Shown: positions 21,281-30,945, counted from the stretch's first letter. The stretch is DNA of 34,148 bases from an uncultured Prochlorococcus sp. (GCA_902536545.1 CACAXS010000010.1:1-34148); one strand, 5' to 3'. Program-made: numbers and translations. Notes: generated from the letters alone by a model not told the origin.

Positions 21281-22498
21281 TTAAGGATCAATCCACTTCC
21301 CATCATCCTTAATAAGTTGGATTAAAGCATTAACCCCCTCATCTTCAGGTACTCTTTTTATCTCTTCTTTACTTCTATATAAGGCAATAGTTCCTTTACC
21401 TTTCCCAACATAACCATAATCAGCATCTGCCATTTCTCCTGGCCCATTAACAATACATCCCATTATTGCTATATCTAGACCCGTTAAATGTGATGTGGCA
21501 TTCCTAACTTTATCTACAACTTCTTCTAGATTGAAAAGTGTTCTACCACAACTAGGGCAACTAATGTATTCAACCATTGTTTTTCTTAATCCTAAAGATT
21601 GCAAAATTGAATAGCACACTGGTATTTCCTTTTCTGGAGCTTCTGTTAAGGAAACCCTGATGGTATCTCCTAATCCCTCTGCTAAAAGCGTTCCAATTCC
21701 AGCAGTACTCTTAATCCTTCCATAATCACCATCACCAGCTTCGGTCACTCCCAAATGTAAGGGATAGTTATATCCTTCTGAATCAAGCCTATCTGCAATC
21801 ATTCTGTAAGCTGCCATCATGACCGGAGCCCTAGAAGCTTTCATAGAAATAATTATGTTATGAAAATCAAGCTCATCACAAATTTTGACGAACTCCATCG
21901 CAGATTCTGTCATTCCTAATGGCGTATCTCCATAAGTAAAAAGCATCCTCTCAGATAGAGACCCATGATTAACTCCAATCCTTAAAGCCTTGTTTTCAGC
22001 CTTTAAAACTTCAACTAAAGGGGTAAATCGTTTAAGTATTGTTTGCTTAATAGTTTCAAATTCCTCATCTGTATATTCAGTTCTTGTAGGGTCTGATTTT
22101 TCAAAAACAAACAATCCAGGATTAATTCTTACTTTATCAACGTGTTTTGCAACTTCCATTGCAATTTTCATACCATTATGGTGAACATCAGCCACCAAGG
22201 GGAGGTTGATATTATTTTCTAATAATTTTGCCTTTATATCTCCTACTGCTTTAGCATGTGCTAAGGAAGGGACAGTTAACCTTACTATTTCACAATCCAC
22301 ATCATAAAGTCTTTTGATAGCTAAGTAAGCATTTTCGATATCCATCGTATCTTCATTTATCATCGATTGAACTCTTACTGGATAATCACTTCCAATAGCT
22401 ACATCACCCACCATTACTGTTCTAGTTATCCTTCTCTCAATATGAGTTGAATATCTTTTGGAGAGACTATTAACCTCTTTTGATTGAGTTAATGACAT
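21281..22498 (-). CDS. ispG: 4-hydroxy-3-methylbut-2-enyl diphosphate synthase (IspG/GcpE)
   Basis: A 405-residue [4Fe-4S] enzyme of the MEP isoprenoid pathway: MEcPP to HMBPP, with ferredoxin as the likely donor in cyanobacteria. The TIM-barrel part has [19 protein letters not shown] (29-47), LVADVHHNG (101-109) and [10 protein letters not shown] (175-184); the C-terminal cluster domain has SCPSCGRT with C314 and C317, C348 in [11 protein letters not shown] and E355 as the fourth ligand. Full length. Upstream of ctpA on the same strand with a 52-base gap. Confidence 0.97.
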   Translation of the reverse strand: MSLTQSKEVNSLSKRYSTHIERRITRTVMVGDVAIGSDYPVRVQSMINEDTMDIENAYLAIKRLYDVDCEIVRLTVPSLAHAKAVGDIKAKLLENNINLPLVADVHHNGMKIAMEVAKHVDKVRINPGLFVFEKSDPTRTEYTDEEFETIKQTILKRFTPLVEVLKAENKALRIGVNHGSLSERMLFTYGDTPLGMTESAMEFVKICDELDFHNIIISMKASRAPVMMAAYRMIADRLDSEGYNYPLHLGVTEAGDGDYGRIKSTAGIGTLLAEGLGDTIRVSLTEAPEKEIPVCYSILQSLGLRKTMVEYISCPSCGRTLFNLEEVVDKVRNATSHLTGLDIAIMGCIVNGPGEMADADYGYVGKGKGTIALYRSKEEIKRVPEDEGVNALIQLIKDDGKWIDP

Positions 22499-22533
22499 TA
22501 AAATTCTTGATATTCAAAAAGGATTTTACTAAA

Positions 22534-23037
22534 TTATACGGTATATAGTTTACCACTTACATTCTCTAGGTCTTTCAAAGTTAGATGGTAAGGTTTATTG
22601 ATTTCTTTTGAAGGAAATCTCAACAAATAAGATGGATGAAAAATTACCATAATTTCTCTCCCATCTTTTTTAATCCATTGACCTCTTAAATTACTTATAG
22701 GATCTTTAACTTCTAAAATAGCTCTCATAGCAGTAGAACCAGTAAGTAATAAAAATTTTGGATCAACTAGCTTTATTTGCTGTAATAACCAAGGTTTATG
22801 AATATTAATTTCTCTAGAAGTGGGTTTTCTATTATTTGGTGGGCGACATTTAATTACATTACAAAAATAAACATCCTTCTTATAGTCAATCCCAGCTTGT
22901 ATTAATAATTCGTTTAATAACTTACCAGATTTACCTACATAAGGTTTTCCTTCTAAATCTTCCTGTGCTCCAGGTGCCTCACCAATTATTAACAAATCTG
23001 CAAATACACTTCCTCTCCCAATTACTAACCTTTTCAC
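22534..23037 (-). CDS. Uracil-DNA glycosylase family 4-like protein lacking Fe-S cysteines
   Basis: A 167-residue protein with the UDG superfamily motifs GEAPGAQED (19-27), PYVGKSGKLL (32-41), CNVIKCRPPNNRKP (59-72) and HPSYLLR (134-140). Family 4 enzymes normally bind [4Fe-4S] through an N-terminal CxxC plus two later cysteines. Here the gene starts (GTG) just before the first strand, no CxxC exists in the open frame upstream, and the position of the fourth Cys (about residue 80) is His/Lys in NIHKPW. C59 and C64 are the only cysteines. So this may be a cluster-free UDG or one with another role. Removal of uracil from DNA is inferred from motifs only. Confidence 0.82.
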   Translation of the reverse strand: MKRLVIGRGSVFADLLIIGEAPGAQEDLEGKPYVGKSGKLLNELLIQAGIDYKKDVYFCNVIKCRPPNNRKPTSREINIHKPWLLQQIKLVDPKFLLLTGSTAMRAILEVKDPISNLRGQWIKKDGREIMVIFHPSYLLRFPSKEINKPYHLTLKDLENVSGKLYTV

Positions 23038-23197
23038 CGAAAATAAAACTTTAAATATTTTTATCTTAAGAACTCAAAACATCAAAATAAAATAGATTAA
23101 GAAAATGAACTAAATTAAACCATTGTGTGATAGTTTTATTTATTCTTAATTTATACATTTGTCATTATTAAAGTCATATTTGAAAAGTCATAAGTCA

Positions 23198-24376
23198 ATG
23201 AGTCAAGTTAATTTATCTGATCGGGTCCTTTCAATTGAGCCTTCTCTTACATTGCAGATAAGTGCTAAAGCAAATCAATTATCTACAGAAGGAGTAGATA
23301 TTTGCAATTTAAGTGCAGGAGAACCTGATTTTGATGCCCCAAAAGAAGTTATTGAGGCTACTAGTAAAGCTATATTTGATGGATTTACAAAGTACGGGCC
23401 CGCAGCGGGGAATTTAGATCTCCGAAAAGCAATTGCAAATAAACTTCAAATTCAAAACGATTTAAATTATGAATTTGAAAATGTAATGGTCACAAATGGT
23501 GCTAAGCAAGCAATATATAATCTTTTCCAAGTCTTGTTAAATACTGGAGACGAAGTAATTATTCCTTCTCCATATTGGTTAAGTTATCCCCAAATGGTTA
23601 GATTGGCGGGTGGGAAACCGATTTTTACAAATTCTTCTGCAGAAGATGGATTCAAAATAAATATTAAAGATTTGAAGTCTAAAGTCTCTTCAAAAACTAA
23701 ATTTATAATTATCAATTCTCCTAATAACCCTACTGGAAGAGTTATGTCAAAGGGAGAATTATTACAAATTGCCGATTTAGCCAGAGAAAATCCAAATATC
23801 AATATTCTATCTGATGAGATTTACGAACTAATCCTTAAAAAAGAATTTAAACACTACAGTTTATCTTCATTAGCAAATGACTTAAAAGATAGGATTTTTA
23901 TAATAAATGGATTTGCGAAAGGATGGGCTATGACTGGCTGGAGGATAGGTTATTTAGTAGGTCCCAAAGATGTAATCAAAGCATCCACAGCATTACAAAG
24001 TCAAAGTACAAGTAATGTGTGCTCTTTTGTTCAAAAAGGTGCTTTAGAGGCTTTAAAAATTAATAATGAATTTTTCTCAATGATAAATAACCATTATGAT
24101 CAAAGAAGAAGTCTTCTCTATGAGGGCCTTAAGAATATAAATGGTATTTATATTGAAGAACCTAATGGAGCATTTTACACATTTCCAAAATTACCTAACT
24201 CTTCGATTACTTCCGTTGATTTCTGTAACAAAGCTCTTCAAGATTATGGATTAGTTGTTGTACCTGGAAAAGCTTTTGGGGCTGATGAATATATAAGAAT
24301 TTCTTGTGCCGCTTCAGAGATTAAAATAAAAGATGGACTACAAAGGCTTGAAAAAGCAATTTCTAAATATTATTGA
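23198..24376 (+). CDS. aspC: Aspartate aminotransferase (class I, PLP-dependent)
   Basis: A 392-residue fold-type I aminotransferase: aspartate plus 2-oxoglutarate to oxaloacetate plus glutamate, or related acids. Motifs: NLSAGEPDFDAPKE (37-50), TKYGPAAGN (64-72), NSPNNPTG (173-180), D206 in SDEIYE and PLP-lysine K241 in FAKGWAMTGWRIGY. The frame is open further up to a TTG at 23159, but the ATG at 23198 gives the usual family N-terminus (MSQVNLSDRVLSIEPSLTLQ). Two-domain cytosolic dimer by family. The phn transport genes follow 12 bases later on the same strand. Confidence 0.93.
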   Translation: MSQVNLSDRVLSIEPSLTLQISAKANQLSTEGVDICNLSAGEPDFDAPKEVIEATSKAIFDGFTKYGPAAGNLDLRKAIANKLQIQNDLNYEFENVMVTNGAKQAIYNLFQVLLNTGDEVIIPSPYWLSYPQMVRLAGGKPIFTNSSAEDGFKINIKDLKSKVSSKTKFIIINSPNNPTGRVMSKGELLQIADLARENPNINILSDEIYELILKKEFKHYSLSSLANDLKDRIFIINGFAKGWAMTGWRIGYLVGPKDVIKASTALQSQSTSNVCSFVQKGALEALKINNEFFSMINNHYDQRRSLLYEGLKNINGIYIEEPNGAFYTFPKLPNSSITSVDFCNKALQDYGLVVVPGKAFGADEYIRISCAASEIKIKDGLQRLEKAISKYY

Positions 24377-24388
24377 TTAAAGTCAATT

Positions 24389-25282
24389 ATGATTAATTTA
24401 AAAAGTTTCCTACTAAATTCAATTATATTATTTTCTACTTTTTCATCACCTGTATTTTCAAATCCCAAAATTTTAAAAGTTGGAGCAATACCTGATCAAA
24501 ACCAAGATGTTTTGGACAAAAGATTTAATTTATTTTCAAAAGAATTATCCAAACAACTTGATGTAGAAGTTAAATACATTCCTGTTATTAATTATGTTGC
24601 AGCAGTAACTGGATTTAGAACTAAAGATTTAGATTTAGTTTGGTTTGGCGGTTTATCAGGAGTGCAAGCAAGATTACAATCTCCTAATTCAATTGTCATA
24701 GCTCAAAGAGATATCGATAAGGAATTTAAAAGTGTTTTTATAGTAAACAAAAATTTAGAACTTAACTCAATTTCAAACATTAAAGGACTTAAAAAACTAA
24801 AAAATTTAAGATTTACTTTTGGCTCTGAAAACTCAACTTCTGGAAGATTAATGCCAGAATATTTTTTAAATCGAGCAGGGGTAGAAATTAAACACTTTAA
24901 AGGTAAAAAAGCAGGTTTTAGTGGGAGTCACGATGCCACTATAGCTTTAGTTAATAGTGGGGCATTTGATGCTGGTGCTTTAAATAAACAAGTTTGGGAA
25001 AACAATCTTAAAAATAATCCCAAAAGAACAAGTAATTTAGAATTATTCTGGATCACCCCAGAATATGTTGACTATCATTGGTTAGCTCAAGGGGATCTTG
25101 AAAATAGATTCGGGGAAGGGTTTACAAAAGAACTTAAATCAGTAATTCTAAATCTAGACTTAAATCAAAAATCACATAAACAGATTTTAGGTATGTTCAA
25201 TGCAAAAAGATTTATAAATGCAGAAGCAAAACAGTATAAAAATATAGAGGAAGTAGGGAGGAAATTAAATAAAATTAGATGA
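24389..25282 (+). CDS. phnD: Phosphite/phosphonate-type ABC transporter substrate-binding protein (PhnD1-like)
   Basis: A 297-residue periplasmic binding protein. Signal peptide at residues 1-25 (ending SSPVFS), then the type II binding fold: LKVGAIPDQN, VWFGGLSGVQARLQ (84-97) and SENSTSGRLMPEYF (about 150-163), the Ser-Thr-Ser loop that holds the oxyanion in phosphonate/phosphite binders. In Prochlorococcus, proteins of this subtype (PhnD1) are reported to bind phosphite with high affinity. Start of a phnD-phnC-phnE operon; its stop overlaps phnC (ATGA). I see no C-P lyase or PtxD gene in the window, so the metabolic fate of the ligand is not shown here. Confidence 0.88.
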   Translation: MINLKSFLLNSIILFSTFSSPVFSNPKILKVGAIPDQNQDVLDKRFNLFSKELSKQLDVEVKYIPVINYVAAVTGFRTKDLDLVWFGGLSGVQARLQSPNSIVIAQRDIDKEFKSVFIVNKNLELNSISNIKGLKKLKNLRFTFGSENSTSGRLMPEYFLNRAGVEIKHFKGKKAGFSGSHDATIALVNSGAFDAGALNKQVWENNLKNNPKRTSNLELFWITPEYVDYHWLAQGDLENRFGEGFTKELKSVILNLDLNQKSHKQILGMFNAKRFINAEAKQYKNIEEVGRKLNKIR

Positions 25283-26019
25283 ATAATACTATCTTAGAAT
25301 TAAAAAATATATCTTATGAATACAAAAATAATCTGATCCTAAATAAACTAAATTTAAAAATAAATTCAGGGGAGAAAATTGCACTTTTAGGTAAAAGCGG
25401 TTCAGGAAAAACTACACTTATATCAGTACTTAATGGTACTATCAAGCCAACTCAAGGTGAGGTTAAATTATTCAATAAAAGTTTCGATAAATTAGATAGA
25501 AAGCAGAAAAGTAAGATAACAACTATTTGGCAAGATTTAAGATTAATAGAAGATCTCTCTGCAGAACAAAATGTTAATTGTGGACTTATAGCGGAAAACA
25601 ATTTTTATTTCGCTTTTAAAAATTTGCTAAATATAAGTTCTTTTAGTAAGGCGCATAAATATATGCAATTATGTAGACTTCATAAATCTATTTACGACAA
25701 AAAAATAAGTAAACTTTCTGGGGGGCAAAAACAAAGGGTGGCTATAGCTAGATCATTAATTCAAGGATCAAATATATTACTTGCAGATGAGCCTTTTAAT
25801 AATTTAGATCCCAACTTGATAACAATAATTAAAAACCTGCTGCTAGAAAATGTAGATAAAAATAATAAAAAAATATCCCCAAAGGCGGCATTAGTTGCAT
25901 TACATAGATTAGATTTACTGAACGATTTCGATAAAGTTATTGGAATAAGGGATGGTAAAATTTTTTTCAATATTAAAAGAAATAACTTAAAGAAGCTTCA
26001 TTTAGACAAAATATATTAA
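25279..26019 (+). CDS. phnC: Phosphonate/phosphite ABC transporter ATP-binding protein (PhnC-like)
   Basis: A 246-residue ABC ATPase: Walker A GKSGSGKTT (38-46), Q-loop in TIWQDLRLI (82-90), signature LSGGQKQRVAIARSL (146-160), Walker B ILLADEP (166-172) and H-loop near VALHRL. PhnC-type features are the start with ILELKNISYEYKN and the spacing. Translationally coupled to phnD (four-base overlap) and followed four bases later by the permease. It drives import through PhnE. Confidence 0.9.
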   Translation: MNNTILELKNISYEYKNNLILNKLNLKINSGEKIALLGKSGSGKTTLISVLNGTIKPTQGEVKLFNKSFDKLDRKQKSKITTIWQDLRLIEDLSAEQNVNCGLIAENNFYFAFKNLLNISSFSKAHKYMQLCRLHKSIYDKKISKLSGGQKQRVAIARSLIQGSNILLADEPFNNLDPNLITIIKNLLLENVDKNNKKISPKAALVALHRLDLLNDFDKVIGIRDGKIFFNIKRNNLKKLHLDKIY

Positions 26020-26023
26020 TTAG

Positions 26024-27529
26024 TTGAATAAATTAAAATTAAACTATACCTCATTATCTTTTCTTCCAATTTTGGTATGCATACCTCTAGGGTATCAATT
26101 AATAAAAAATATTCATTTTGGAGGATTTAAATTATTCCAAGAATTCTTAATTTCTGCATTTAATCCCAAAATCGATAATGAAATTATTATTACCGTGATT
26201 AATCGATTAAATGAAACTATCTTAATTGGTTTTTTTAGTTGGTTAGTAAGTATTATTTTTGGAGCAATTTTTGGAATAATATCCTCAAATATTTTTTATA
26301 AAATCTTTAATATTCCACATTTTTTCTACCGCATAATAAGGTTTTTTCTAACAATAATTAGATCTATTCATGAAGTAGTTTGGGGAATAGTATTAATGCA
26401 AATATATGGAATAAATTTTTCAATAGGAATAATAGCTATATGTATACCTTATATTGCTATAAATTCAAAAGTTTTTGCTGAACAATTAGAAACTATTGAC
26501 TACAAAAATTTTGAATCTATAAATCAAATAAATGCACCTAAATTTTCTTCTTTATTAACTATAGTATGGAATCCAATAATAAATACATTTAAAAACTTTG
26601 GTTTATATCGATTAGAGTGCTCAATAAGAAGTACGGTGATTTTAGGACTTTTTGGGATCGGAGGAATAGGTACTAGTATTTTTTTATCTTTCCAAACTTT
26701 GAATTTTAGAGAGTTATGGACTTATTTATGGTCCTTAGCAATATTGATAATTCTTTCTGGATTAATATTCAAAAAAATAAAATTTAATACTACAAATAAA
26801 ATCTTATCTATTTTTTTTATTACAGTTTTTTTCATAACAATTTTATTTTCTTTTTTATATTTTCTTTATTTTATTTTTAATAATAATAATTTTGAAAATT
26901 TTAATTCATTTAGTTCTCTATTTAAATCAAGCTCAGATTTAGGATTATTTGATTTCTTAAAACTTATATTAGAAACGATAATTTTAAGTCTTTTATCAAC
27001 AGGAATCGCAATTAGTTTACCTCCATTAATAATAGGAATTTTCAACAACAATACTTCTAAAATTTTTGTAAAAATTTTTGCATTTTTATTACGTTTAATA
27101 CCTACACCTGTAATACTTCTAATTCTATTAACTTTTAATAATCCTTCTTTATCTTTAGCAGCTTTAACGTTAGGTCTTCACAACGCTGGCATTACAAGCA
27201 AATTACTTTTTACAAATCTAGATAGCCAAGATAGGAGAAATTATATCGCAATAAAATCTCTAGGAATCTCAAAAAAGACTAGTTGGCTTTTAGGTTTATT
27301 TTCTCAACAAGCAAAAAGTTACTTGGCATATTGCGCTTATAGATCTGACATTATTATTAGAGAAACTGCAATTGTTGGGGTCATTGGAAGTGTTGGTCTA
27401 GGTTGGCAATTGCAAGAATCACTAAGTTCCTTCGCATGGCAAGAAGTTTCCATAGTTTTGATAGCTTATAGCTCCATCGCAATAGTTGGAGAATTAATAA
27501 ATGGTAAAATCAAAAATAGTTTAACTTGA
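26024..27529 (+). CDS. phnE: Phosphonate/phosphite ABC transporter permease with two fused domains (PhnE-like)
   Basis: A 501-residue integral membrane protein (TTG start) with about 11-12 hydrophobic segments in two halves. Each half has the binding-protein-dependent permease pattern: coupling-helix regions with QINAPKFSSLLTIVWNPI in the first and SLGISKKTSWLLGLFSQQ in the second, followed by RSTVILGLFGIGGIG and RETAIVGVIGSVGLG. Most PhnE proteins have a single domain of about 260 residues and act as dimers, so this is a fused double-length form. The sequence is extremely AT-rich in the linker (about 26800-26950). Confidence 0.88.
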   Translation: MNKLKLNYTSLSFLPILVCIPLGYQLIKNIHFGGFKLFQEFLISAFNPKIDNEIIITVINRLNETILIGFFSWLVSIIFGAIFGIISSNIFYKIFNIPHFFYRIIRFFLTIIRSIHEVVWGIVLMQIYGINFSIGIIAICIPYIAINSKVFAEQLETIDYKNFESINQINAPKFSSLLTIVWNPIINTFKNFGLYRLECSIRSTVILGLFGIGGIGTSIFLSFQTLNFRELWTYLWSLAILIILSGLIFKKIKFNTTNKILSIFFITVFFITILFSFLYFLYFIFNNNNFENFNSFSSLFKSSSDLGLFDFLKLILETIILSLLSTGIAISLPPLIIGIFNNNTSKIFVKIFAFLLRLIPTPVILLILLTFNNPSLSLAALTLGLHNAGITSKLLFTNLDSQDRRNYIAIKSLGISKKTSWLLGLFSQQAKSYLAYCAYRSDIIIRETAIVGVIGSVGLGWQLQESLSSFAWQEVSIVLIAYSSIAIVGELINGKIKNSLT

Positions 27530-27570
27530 TTTGTAAGAATAATTTGTTGAATCAAGTAATTATTTTTTTT
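27521..27570 (+). terminator. Terminator of the phnDCE operon
   Basis: ACTTGATT (27524-27531) pairs with AATCAAGT (27550-27557), followed by an eight-T run (27562-27569). The stop codon of phnE lies in the left arm. Confidence 0.65.
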
Positions 27571-27578
27571 CGATTATA

Positions 27579-28223
27579 GTGATTAGTTTACCAAAACAGC
27601 TAGTTGTAATTGGAGATAGCTCAGCTTATGGATGGGGAGATAATGAAGGTGGCGGATGGTGTGAGAGGCTTAGAAAAGATTGGTTTAATAACCAAAATGG
27701 ACCAGTAATTTATCAGCTGGGCGTAAGGGGAGATGGGATAGAAAAAGTTTCATCTAGATGGGAAAAAGAATGGTCATCTAGAGGAGAAACGAGAAGAAAT
27801 AAACCTAAAGCAATCCTGCTTAATGTTGGTCTTAACGACACTGCAGCAATTGGTCAGAAAAACGGAAGACATCAATTAGATATAGATGGATTTGAATATG
27901 GATTAGAGAGACTTATTAATGAAATGAACTCTCAAACAAATGTCTTTGTTATTGGTCTGACACCTGTTGACGAAAGCAAAATGCCGTTCGCAGGATGTCT
28001 ATGGTACTCAAATGATTTTTGTAATTCTTATGAAAGGAGAATGGAGGAAGTATGCCTCAATCAGAATGTCCCATTTCTTCCTACTTTTAGAGAAATGTAC
28101 TCTGATAAAAGAGGTAAAAATTGGATTACGTATGATGGAATTCATCTAAATTCCGAAGGTCATTTCTGGCTTTTTCAAAGACTGAAGAGCTGGGAGATTC
28201 TTACAAAATGGAAGGAATCCTAG
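27579..28223 (+). CDS. SGNH/GDSL-type hydrolase
   Basis: A 214-residue esterase/lipase-like protein. Block I is VVIGDSSAYGWGD (9-21, catalytic S14), the oxyanion-hole Gly and Asn lie in LNVGLNDTA (81-89), and the C-terminal dyad is in YDGIHLNSEGH (D186 and H189). No signal peptide is visible, so it is probably cytosolic. GTG start, directly after the phnDCE terminator. The substrate is unknown; acyl esters or thioesters are typical for the family. Confidence 0.87.
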   Translation: MISLPKQLVVIGDSSAYGWGDNEGGGWCERLRKDWFNNQNGPVIYQLGVRGDGIEKVSSRWEKEWSSRGETRRNKPKAILLNVGLNDTAAIGQKNGRHQLDIDGFEYGLERLINEMNSQTNVFVIGLTPVDESKMPFAGCLWYSNDFCNSYERRMEEVCLNQNVPFLPTFREMYSDKRGKNWITYDGIHLNSEGHFWLFQRLKSWEILTKWKES

Positions 28224-28244
28224 GTCTTTCCAAATATCTTTAAT

Positions 28245-28982
28245 TTAAAAATATGAATATAAAATAAGAGCGACGATAGCAAAAACAGAAGCAATACTTG
28301 TCTGAATAGCATTTACCAATTCATTACTTAATTTATATTTGTTTTGAAATTTAGCACCAATAATACTTTCAGAAAGTGTTGCCAAGAGTCCTGAAACAGT
28401 AACAACAATAAAATGATATTTTGTAGAAATAATTGATAGACGAAGCATTATAAAAGCCATAAATATTGATCCCAAAAAACTAGCTAATGTTCCTTCTATA
28501 CTTATTCCTCCTTCAGTTCCTCTCTCAACCTTTTTAAGTGAAGTAATTAAATATGTGTCTTTACCAAATCTTTTTCCAATTTCACTGCCAAAAGTGTCAG
28601 CCAACTTTGCAGCAAAACTTGCAGCAAAACCTACTTTAAACATCACTACGTTGGCAGCATTAAATTTGGTCATAATGGCAAGAAATAATCCTGTAGCAGC
28701 AGAGCCCCATACATTCTCAGGACCTCTTCTGCCACCTCTTTTTTCAGCTATTCCTCGTTCTTTTTTAAATTTAAAACCTATTTTGGTAACTAGAGATCCA
28801 AATAATAAATAAATTACAACTGATATCCATCCCTGCCAAGACAAACATCCCCACAAAATTGTGCCTAAAATGCCTGAACTTATCCAACCACTTTTGGTCA
28901 TCAAAGGAATCTTGTAAAATATATAAATCAAAACAAAATTAATGCAAAAACCTATAAAAAATTGATTTCTAATTAAATCCAT
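28245..28982 (-). CDS. DUF92 membrane protein, VTE6-like phytyl-phosphate kinase
   Basis: A 245-residue multispan membrane protein (about six hydrophobic segments). Family-typical segments: KRGGRRGPENVWGSAATGLF (about 81-100), FAAKLADTFGSEIG (about 123-136) and SLKKVERGTEGGISIEGTLA (about 148-167). The plant relative VTE6 phosphorylates phytyl phosphate to phytyl diphosphate for tocopherol and chlorophyll recycling; the same reaction here is likely by homology. Its start is six bases beyond the stop of rsmE, so the two are probably cotranscribed. Confidence 0.88.
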   Translation of the reverse strand: MDLIRNQFFIGFCINFVLIYIFYKIPLMTKSGWISSGILGTILWGCLSWQGWISVVIYLLFGSLVTKIGFKFKKERGIAEKRGGRRGPENVWGSAATGLFLAIMTKFNAANVVMFKVGFAASFAAKLADTFGSEIGKRFGKDTYLITSLKKVERGTEGGISIEGTLASFLGSIFMAFIMLRLSIISTKYHFIVVTVSGLLATLSESIIGAKFQNKYKLSNELVNAIQTSIASVFAIVALILYSYF

Positions 28983-28988
28983 ATTTAT

Positions 28989-29762
28989 CTAATTCCTTAA
29001 TCTCAAATCAATTCTCCACTGATTTAGAATTGATGATGCGTTAATACTAGCCGTTGAAGTTCTTAAGATAGTGTCGGAAAGTTTAACAAAGGTAATATTA
29101 TTTTTATTAAAAAAATCAATTTCTTTAGAGGACCAACCTCCTTCAGGGCCAATTACATTCCAAAAAATACCTCCTTTTTTATTTACAAATTCTTGTTGTT
29201 CTCTTAACCATTGATTTAGGTCATATATTGTTTCTTCTCTAGTTATGGAAATTGAAACTCTTTCTTGATTATCTCTACTTTTTAGCCATTCAATAATATC
29301 CATACCATTTAAGATAGATGGTTCCCATAATCTCTCACTTTGCTCAACTGCTTCCTTGATAATTGAATTCCATCTCAAAAGTTTTCTAGAAAAATTTAAA
29401 TTTTTGTTTACCTGTCTTTCTGAAAATAATGGCTGTATAAAATCAATTCCTATTTCAGTACACATTTTTAAAATATCCTCAAAACCACTTTTTGGTATAA
29501 CAACAGCTATACCTAGTAAGTAAATTTCTTGTTCTTGAAATGAGTAAGGTTTTTTTAATTGCATTATTTCTAAACAATCATTTTTAACTTTTATAGCTTT
29601 CCATAATGAACCCTTTCCATTAGCTATAAATATTTCTTTACCATTTTTTATCCTCATTACTTTATTTATATAATGAGCCTCTTCTTTAGAAAGTTCTAAA
29701 TTATTGTTCTCAATATTTTCAATTCTTTCATGGGAAATAATTAATCTTGTTAAGTCTTCCAT
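28989..29762 (-). CDS. rsmE: 16S rRNA (uracil1498-N3)-methyltransferase (RsmE)
   Basis: A 257-residue SPOUT methyltransferase. The N-terminal PUA-like part includes HYINKVMR (30-37) and FIANGKGSLW; the central KMCTEIGIDFIQPLFSERQV (99-118) is family-typical, as are EQSERLWEP (140-148) and the SAM-knot IGPEGGWSSKEIDFF (204-218). The last motif reads TILRTSTASINA where LRTETA is usual. Modifies the decoding-site U of 16S rRNA. Lies between the DUF92 and DUF3531 genes on the same strand with gaps of 6 and 9 bases. Confidence 0.92.
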   Translation of the reverse strand: MEDLTRLIISHERIENIENNNLELSKEEAHYINKVMRIKNGKEIFIANGKGSLWKAIKVKNDCLEIMQLKKPYSFQEQEIYLLGIAVVIPKSGFEDILKMCTEIGIDFIQPLFSERQVNKNLNFSRKLLRWNSIIKEAVEQSERLWEPSILNGMDIIEWLKSRDNQERVSISITREETIYDLNQWLREQQEFVNKKGGIFWNVIGPEGGWSSKEIDFFNKNNITFVKLSDTILRTSTASINASSILNQWRIDLRLRN

Positions 29763-29771
29763 CTAAAACAC

Positions 29772-30215
29772 TTAATCTTTGAAAACTAAATCTTCATGTT
29801 CTTCAATTGCCCAATCATTATTTTCACCACCAATAATTAACTCCTCAATTTTTACATAATTATTTGATATCTCATTTAAAGAATTAATTAATATATCTAT
29901 TGAAATGGAGTCTGAAGTTCCAAAATCAACCCAACATCTTCCCCATAGGTTTTGATATTCCATAATTCCTAAATTATGCATTAAGGCTGGAAGAGATGCG
30001 TTTTTTTGGTCATTATCGTAGGACATCCAACTTAAATCGGAACCCTCTTCATGGGTTTGCAAATTTTCAGAATTAAATCCACCTAACCTTCCTAAAACAT
30101 ACCAACTATCAAAAACACCATCTAAATAATTTTTTTCATCTTGAGTTGGTGATTCTGCAAACCTGATCCATATCCAACAATTAAAAGGATCAACTTCCCT
30201 AAAAATAATATTCAT
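29772..30215 (-). CDS. DUF3531 family protein
   Basis: A 147-residue soluble acidic protein conserved in cyanobacteria and plastids, function unknown. Family-typical features: MNIIFREVDPFNCWIWIRF at the start, WYVLGRLGGFNSENLQ (38-53), LMHNLGIMEYQNLWGRCWVD (78-97), and the end EELIIGGENNDWAIEEHED. Full length. First gene of an apparent minus-strand unit DUF3531-rsmE-DUF92. Confidence 0.88.
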   Translation of the reverse strand: MNIIFREVDPFNCWIWIRFAESPTQDEKNYLDGVFDSWYVLGRLGGFNSENLQTHEEGSDLSWMSYDNDQKNASLPALMHNLGIMEYQNLWGRCWVDFGTSDSISIDILINSLNEISNNYVKIEELIIGGENNDWAIEEHEDLVFKD

Positions 30216-30297
30216 ATTGACTAATAGCTTTTTAAATCTAAAGCTATTATAAGTAAGTTATTACTAGATTAAAATTCATACCTATAACTTAAATAAT

Positions 30298-30945
30298 ATG
30301 CTTGATTTAAAAGAAATATCTTATCAACCCCAAACTGGTGAAAGAAAAATAATAGACAATTTAAATTTAAAAGTTCATGAAAGTGAAATCATTTTAATTT
30401 GCGGCAATAGTGGTTCTGGGAAAACAACACTACTTGAAATAATTAGCGGATTAACAAATCCACAAAAAGGAAAAATTATTTGGAAGAATAAAATTTTATC
30501 TCCTAGACAAAGAAGATGGTTTTGTGGAGTAGTATTCCAATTTCCTGAAAGGTACTTTATAGGTACAACTATTGGGAAAGAATTAAAAATAGGCCATAAA
30601 TCTTTAAGAGAAAAAAATATAGAAATAGTTTTAAATAAAGTTGGTTTGAAAAAAATTAATCTGACCCAACCACCTGAACAACTAAGTGGCGGACAACAAA
30701 GGCGATTAGCTGTAGCAGTTCAACTTCTTAGAAACCCCTCAATTCTTTTACTTGATGAACCAACTGCTGGATTAGACTATTCAATGAGAAATGATGTGAG
30801 GAATTTAATTCTTGATTTAAAAAATAAAAATACAATTATTATTGTTACTCATGAACCTGCCTTATTTGAGGGAATTCCTTCAAGGATATTATTCTTGGAA
30901 AACGGGAAAATCAAAAATATTATGAAAGAAAATCATGCAGGATAG
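30298..30945 (+). CDS. Energy-coupling-type ABC ATPase (CbiO/EcfA-like)
   Basis: A 215-residue ATPase: Walker [10 protein letters not shown] (36-44), Q-loop [12 protein letters not shown] (78-89), whose Q-F-P-E is typical of CbiO/EcfA ATPases, signature [16 protein letters not shown] (129-144), Walker [13 protein letters not shown] (149-160) and H-loop VTHEP. It resembles the plastid ABCI11/NAP14 ATPase linked to metal homeostasis in chloroplasts. No S component or transmembrane partner is adjacent. Its 3' end overlaps hslO by 11 bases. Confidence 0.85.
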   Translation: MLDLKEISYQPQTGERKIIDNLNLKVHESEIILICGNSGSGKTTLLEIISGLTNPQKGKIIWKNKILSPRQRRWFCGVVFQFPERYFIGTTIGKELKIGHKSLREKNIEIVLNKVGLKKINLTQPPEQLSGGQQRRLAVAVQLLRNPSILLLDEPTAGLDYSMRNDVRNLILDLKNKNTIIIVTHEPALFEGIPSRILFLENGKIKNIMKENHAG

